A stretch of 64,000 nt of DNA, from positions 50,836 through 114,835 of the forward strand of contig CAYSDM010000003.1 in assembly GCA_964429855.1 (NCBI GenBank), read 5' to 3'. A program made the position numbers and the translations under genes. The stretch is from CALLMM01 sp964429855. Its GTDB lineage: Bacteria; Armatimonadota; Chthonomonadetes; Chthonomonadales; CAJBBX01. This document shows positions 60,507 through 64,000 of this stretch, one piece after another. Below the pieces are notes generated by a model. It saw only the letters and a list, made by a program, of their open reading frames with translations. It was not told the DNA's origin and searched no databases. How positions within the stretch are numbered: position 1 is the stretch's first letter; each line of letters begins with the position of its first letter.

Positions 60507-61148
60507 TCAGTCTGTATCTCCGATTTCGCTGGCGGTCTTACCGAAGAAACTTTCGCCGGGATGCTGCACCATGCGATCACCGACAGCGGGACCATACTTT
60601 CCGCCAGGGAACTGAACGCGCTCTCCGCCGAGAGGATAGTCTTTGCGCTGCGGATGACCGACCCAGTCATCAGACATCAGAATGCGTCTTAAATCGGGGT
60701 GTCCGCTGAACCGGATTCCGAACATATCATATATCTCTCGTTCGGGGAAGTTTGCGCCGGGATAGACATCGGTTACGGAAGGAACAACGGCATCCTCTTC
60801 CGGCACGCCGACCTTGATAAAGATTCGCTGATTTCTCCCCAGGCCTGTGCGAGCGTCATGGAGAGAGTAGAGATTATAGACCACCTCAAAACGATGCGGC
60901 TTTCCGAGAATGTAGCTCTCATCATCCACATTCAGATAGTCCACGCCGAGACATTCGGAAAAGAAGTTGAAGTGCAGATCGGGATCGTCTCGCAGAAGGC
61001 TGAGGATTTCAACGATCTGTTCGCGCCTGACCGTGATACGGGTATCGCCGCGGAACTCGTTCACTTCTACAATGGCATCCGGGAACCGCTCTCTGATTTT
61101 CGTGATCTCTATCCGCTCTACCGGAGCTTCCACACCTGTCTCCGTCAT
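60507..61148 (-). CDS. nuoC: NADH-quinone oxidoreductase subunit C
   Basis: 30-kDa-type subunit of the peripheral arm, 213 residues. The signature is ERE(I/T)YDMFGI(R/V)FSGHPDLRRILMSDDW, here with NFPEREIYDMFGI. It is a separate gene, not fused to nuoD. It lies 27 bases after nuoA, leaving no place for nuoB, which is usually between them. Confidence 0.96.
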   Translation of the reverse strand: MTETGVEAPVERIEITKIRERFPDAIVEVNEFRGDTRITVRREQIVEILSLLRDDPDLHFNFFSECLGVDYLNVDDESYILGKPHRFEVVYNLYSLHDARTGLGRNQRIFIKVGVPEEDAVVPSVTDVYPGANFPEREIYDMFGIRFSGHPDLRRILMSDDWVGHPQRKDYPLGGERVQFPGGKYGPAVGDRMVQHPGESFFGKTASEIGDTD

Positions 61149-61175
61149 AGCTCACTCTCCCGACATTCTGACAGA

Positions 61176-61703
61176 CTATACGTGCGACAACCGGCTCGAT
61201 TCTTCCGGTGGCGAGGAGTAGACCTCCGCAACAGCTTTCAGGTTCACATCGCCGCTGCTCTCGTTGCCAAATCGTATGGGTTTGCGCGGCTCAAAGACCT
61301 TTGTAGAGGGCTGTTCTGCATCCTCTTGCTGCCCCTCATCCCAGTCAAACGCGCCTTTCCAGAGGATATAGAAGTAGCCGACGAAGAGAATGGCGACAAA
61401 AACGGCCATCTCCACCAGATTGAACATCTTAACGGCGCGTTCCGAATCGGCAAAGGTAACGGCCCAGGGATAGAGGAAGATCGTCTCTATGTCGAAGATG
61501 ATGAACAGCATCGCGATCAGATAGAACTTTATCGGGAACCGTTCGCGGGCGGTGCCAACCGGGTTCATGCCGCATTCATAGGCGGACTGCTTGAAACGCG
61601 ATGGCTTTTTGGGACCGAGAAGGAATGAGCCGACAACCATTCCGACAGCAATCACGGTGGCAAGAGCCATCATGACAAGAATGGGGAGATAATCGTTGAG
61701 CAT
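61176..61703 (-). CDS. nuoA: NADH-quinone oxidoreductase subunit A
   Basis: Three-helix membrane subunit near the quinone channel. The conserved loop KQSAYECGMNPVG holds the key Cys, and FDIETIFLYPWAV marks helix 2. ATG 61703 is chosen with GGAGG five bases before it, giving 175 residues; an upstream in-frame ATG at 61739 lacks a ribosome site. The hydrophilic C-terminal extension of about 55 residues (WDEGQQEDAEQPS...) is longer than usual. First gene of the operon. Confidence 0.95.
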   Translation of the reverse strand: MLNDYLPILVMMALATVIAVGMVVGSFLLGPKKPSRFKQSAYECGMNPVGTARERFPIKFYLIAMLFIIFDIETIFLYPWAVTFADSERAVKMFNLVEMAVFVAILFVGYFYILWKGAFDWDEGQQEDAEQPSTKVFEPRKPIRFGNESSGDVNLKAVAEVYSSPPEESSRLSHV

Positions 61704-61744
61704 CCGCGCCTCCGGCTGGACCATTGTGAAAGTTATCACAAACT

Positions 61745-61756
61745 ACGCTGCAGCGT
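61745..61756. promoter_or_regulatory. 12-bp perfect palindrome in the nuo leader
   Basis: ACGCTGCAGCGT reads the same on both strands and lies about 25-35 bases downstream of the nuo -10 box. That position would suit a repressor site, or a short RNA stem. Only the sequence symmetry supports it. Confidence 0.4.
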
Positions 61757-61779
61757 GGCAAAAACTGCACACAGCAGAC

Positions 61780-61785
61780 ATTATA
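61780..61785 (-). promoter_or_regulatory. -10 box of the nuo operon promoter
   Basis: A perfect TATAAT on the minus strand, 77 bases before the nuoA start. No clear -35 box lies 16-19 bases further upstream (the region reads around TCATTT), so an activator may be needed. It sits in the 122-base gap between ppk1 and nuoA. Confidence 0.5.
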
Positions 61786-61825
61786 CCTAATTTATTGCCG
61801 CAAAATGAATCACTGCTTTTTGTAA

Positions 61826-63976
61826 TTATGCGTTCCCCGAAGAGGTGTTGGGCTTATAGACTTTTTTCATGCCCAGGGAACGCCGATTCGGCTCCTGATG
61901 ACGGGAGAGGAACCAGGCTTGCGAATCGAAAGGCAACTCGCCCGGCGCTGGGGACACGCGACGGTAGGAGCCATCCGGCATAAGCTGCCGCGCCTGTTTT
62001 GTATCGCGCAGAAACGCCGGGAGAGCCTCGCTGATCATCCATCGCTTCAGTTCGCGATCCTCTATGGGGAAGAGCGTTTCCACTCTTCGGTCGAGGTTGC
62101 GCTGCATAATATCCGCGCTGCCCAGCCACACCTCATCCTGATCTTCGCCGCCGTTGCGGAAGTAGTAGATGCGATGATGCTCCAGGAATCTCCCGACGAT
62201 GCTGATGACCCGGATATTCTCGCTCATCTCCGGGACTCCGGGGATAAGACAGCAGCTTGCGCGAACGATAAGATCTATTTTGACTCCCGCCTGACTGGCT
62301 TCATAGAGGGCTTCCGCAGACTTATTATCCGTCAGTGAGTTCATCTTCACGATGATATGCCCTTCTCTCCCGGCTTTCACATGCTCTATCTCACGATGTA
62401 TCCGCTCAATTAAGCCTTTACGAATCCCGTCCGGGGAGACAAGCAGCTTCTTGTAGGGGACATGCGCGCTGTATCCGGTCAGGGAGTTAAAGAGCATGGA
62501 GACATCTTCACCGATTTCCGGGTTACAGGTAAACATGCCAAAATCGGTATAGATACGCGCCGTTTTCGCGTTGTAATTCCCCGTTCCCAGATGCACATAG
62601 CGTCGAATTCCATCCGACTCCTGCCGAACGACTAGGAGAACCTTGCAGTGGGTCTTGAGAGAGACATGCCCGTAGACGACATGGACGCCGACCTTTTCCA
62701 GCGCGCGTGCCCACTCAATGTTGTTCTCCTCATCAAAGCGCGCTTTCAACTCAACCAGCACGGAGACCTGCTTCCCGTTCAGGCTTGCCTGCGCCAGCGC
62801 CTCGACAATCGGGGAGTTTCGCCCCACGCGATAGATTGTCTGTTTGATGGCCAGCACATCCGGATCGTTGGCTGCCGCCTGCACGAACTCCACAACCGGC
62901 ATAAAACTGTCGTAGGGATGATGCAGTAGTATGTCCTGATTGCGAATGCAGGCAAATATATCGCGGGCATTTCGCAGCACCAGCGGGACATATGGCCGAA
63001 ACGGGGGGTCTTTCAGGTGCGGATACTCCAGTTCACAGACCGACATCAGCGCGCTCTGCCCCAGCGGTCCCTGCGATTCATAGACATATGAGTGATCTAT
63101 ACTGAGGTTCTGCTCCAGAATGGAGCGTATCTGATCTGGCATATCGTCGCTGACCAGCAGCATCGCGACGCTGCCAAACCGACGGCGCACGAGCACCTGT
63201 TCAATCGCCTGAAGCAGATCCCCCGCCTCATCCTCGCGAATCTCGATATCGGCATCACGTATAACTCGGAAAGGATAGCTGCTGACCACCTGAACGCCGG
63301 GAAACAGCGTGTCGAGATGCGCCGCAATCAACTCCTCCAGCCAGACGAATCCGCGCTTGCGAACGCGAGACGTTCCATGTTCCTCTCTTCCTGCCGGGAG
63401 TTCGACCGGGATCAGGCGGGGAAGCACCTGTGGAATCTTCACACGGGCAAACTTCTCATGGTTCTCCTGATCACGAATGACAACCGCAAGGCTAAGGCTC
63501 AGGTTGGAGATATGGGGAAAAGGATGCGCCGGGTCCACTGCCAGAGGGGTGAGTACCGGGTAGACGCTGGTCAGATAAAACTTGCGCAGGGAAGCTTTCT
63601 GCGTGCGGTTCAGTTCGGAGTAGTTGTACAGGACGATACCGTTGTCTGCCAGTTTTTTCCGAAGGCTCTGATAGCACTTCCAGGCGTCCTGGTTCAGCGA
63701 GATTATGCGCTCTCTCAGCGCTTCCAACTGTTCACGTGCCGTGAGACCGTCGTCACTGGGTTCCAGAAGCCCCGCCTCTACCTGCTCCTGAAGCCCGGAG
63801 ACACGAATCATGAAGAACTCATCCTGATTGCTATGGAAGATACTCAGGAACTTAACACGTTCCAGCAGCGGGTGATTATCATCCTGCGCCTCTTCCAACA
63901 CACGCCGGTTGAATTCCAGCCAGCTAATTTCACGGTTAAAGTAGCGTTTTCGTGTGGTTACGGGGCTTTCAATCAT
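61826..63976 (-). CDS. ppk1: Polyphosphate kinase 1
   Basis: Builds inorganic polyphosphate from ATP and runs through a phospho-histidine. The 716-residue protein has the N-terminal domain (YFNREISWLEFNRRVLEEA), the head domain and two PLD-like C domains. The phospho-acceptor is His443 in LKTHCKVLLVV. The second catalytic His lies in SIVGRFLEHHRIYYF, and HLGTGNYN is present. Complete and typical in length. It precedes the nuo operon on the same strand without a clear terminator between. Confidence 0.96.
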   Translation of the reverse strand: MIESPVTTRKRYFNREISWLEFNRRVLEEAQDDNHPLLERVKFLSIFHSNQDEFFMIRVSGLQEQVEAGLLEPSDDGLTAREQLEALRERIISLNQDAWKCYQSLRKKLADNGIVLYNYSELNRTQKASLRKFYLTSVYPVLTPLAVDPAHPFPHISNLSLSLAVVIRDQENHEKFARVKIPQVLPRLIPVELPAGREEHGTSRVRKRGFVWLEELIAAHLDTLFPGVQVVSSYPFRVIRDADIEIREDEAGDLLQAIEQVLVRRRFGSVAMLLVSDDMPDQIRSILEQNLSIDHSYVYESQGPLGQSALMSVCELEYPHLKDPPFRPYVPLVLRNARDIFACIRNQDILLHHPYDSFMPVVEFVQAAANDPDVLAIKQTIYRVGRNSPIVEALAQASLNGKQVSVLVELKARFDEENNIEWARALEKVGVHVVYGHVSLKTHCKVLLVVRQESDGIRRYVHLGTGNYNAKTARIYTDFGMFTCNPEIGEDVSMLFNSLTGYSAHVPYKKLLVSPDGIRKGLIERIHREIEHVKAGREGHIIVKMNSLTDNKSAEALYEASQAGVKIDLIVRASCCLIPGVPEMSENIRVISIVGRFLEHHRIYYFRNGGEDQDEVWLGSADIMQRNLDRRVETLFPIEDRELKRWMISEALPAFLRDTKQARQLMPDGSYRRVSPAPGELPFDSQAWFLSRHQEPNRRSLGMKKVYKPNTSSGNA

Positions 63977-64000
63977 GTAAACATAGTAGAACAGAGGCGA

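Noticed and set aside
60506..60670. N-terminal extension of nuoD
   Set aside because: The added 55 residues lie wholly inside nuoC and are not part of any NuoD; ATG 60505 follows the nuoC stop.
1..64000. tRNA genes, CRISPR arrays, insertion sequences, prophage or integrated elements
   Set aside because: No cloverleaf-like GGTTCGA blocks in the gaps, no regularly spaced repeats, no transposase; the only recombinase is a housekeeping Xer.

Overview
The window is about 64 kb of densely coded bacterial chromosome at roughly 55% GC by eye. No gap between genes exceeds 300 bases, and I see no tRNA or rRNA gene, insertion sequence, prophage or CRISPR array. Gene content is mostly housekeeping: acetyl-CoA carboxylase, four aminoacyl-tRNA synthetase genes, the infC-rpmI-rplT cluster, a complex I operon and polyphosphate kinase. 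It is mixed with membrane and exported proteins that I cannot assign. The mosaic suggests a deep-branching Gram-negative-type bacterium such as Armatimonadota: GTP-type PEP carboxykinase, a bacterial translin, a PheT without its OB domain, LolA-like exported proteins, GT-C glycosyltransferases and orphan membrane clusters. That placement is an inference and needs a marker-gene tree. Promoters fit the sigma-70 consensus unusually well (TTGACA, 17-18 bases, TATAAT), so several transcription units can be delimited.

Layout. 1-980: partial Gfo/Idh/MocA oxidoreductase (minus). 1.1-5.3 kb (plus): efp, a six-helix membrane protein with a Cys-rich loop, accB, a type IV prepilin and accC, followed by a secreted GH20 hexosaminidase. 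8.2-11.8 kb: hisS, a degenerate receiver-like protein and aspS, ending in a terminator shared with convergent pckG. 13.8-16.4 kb: a small possibly BolA-like protein with tdh and kbl (threonine to glycine plus acetyl-CoA). 16.4-20.4 kb: two tandem LSm-like small proteins, two tandem thioredoxins, thiN, a methyltransferase and a second oxidoreductase. 20.4-22.7 kb (minus): an S66 carboxypeptidase, a TolB-like propeller and a copper-chaperone-like HMA protein. 22.9-24.6 kb (plus): two LolA/DUF2092-like exported proteins.

24.6-40.4 kb is one long minus-strand run. Read from its promoter it holds infC, rpmI, rplT, pheS, pheT, a GT-C glycosyltransferase, xerD, deoB, pdp, radC, translin, GT-C, GT2 and GT-C. 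Many joints overlap by a few bases, and hairpins sit between infC and rpmI and between rplT and pheS. infC appears to start at a rare AUC codon.

40.5-46.2 kb (plus): a small conserved-looking protein, then a self-contained five-gene membrane operon (41,034-44,894) with its own consensus promoter and strong terminator and no recognisable function, then a LolA-like/TlpA fusion. 46.2-61.7 kb (minus) is a complex I operon in the order A-C-D-E-F-G-H-J-K-L-M-[UroD-like]-N. nuoB and nuoI are absent from their usual places, NuoJ carries a large insert, and a UroD-family gene interrupts M and N. ppk1 closes the window.
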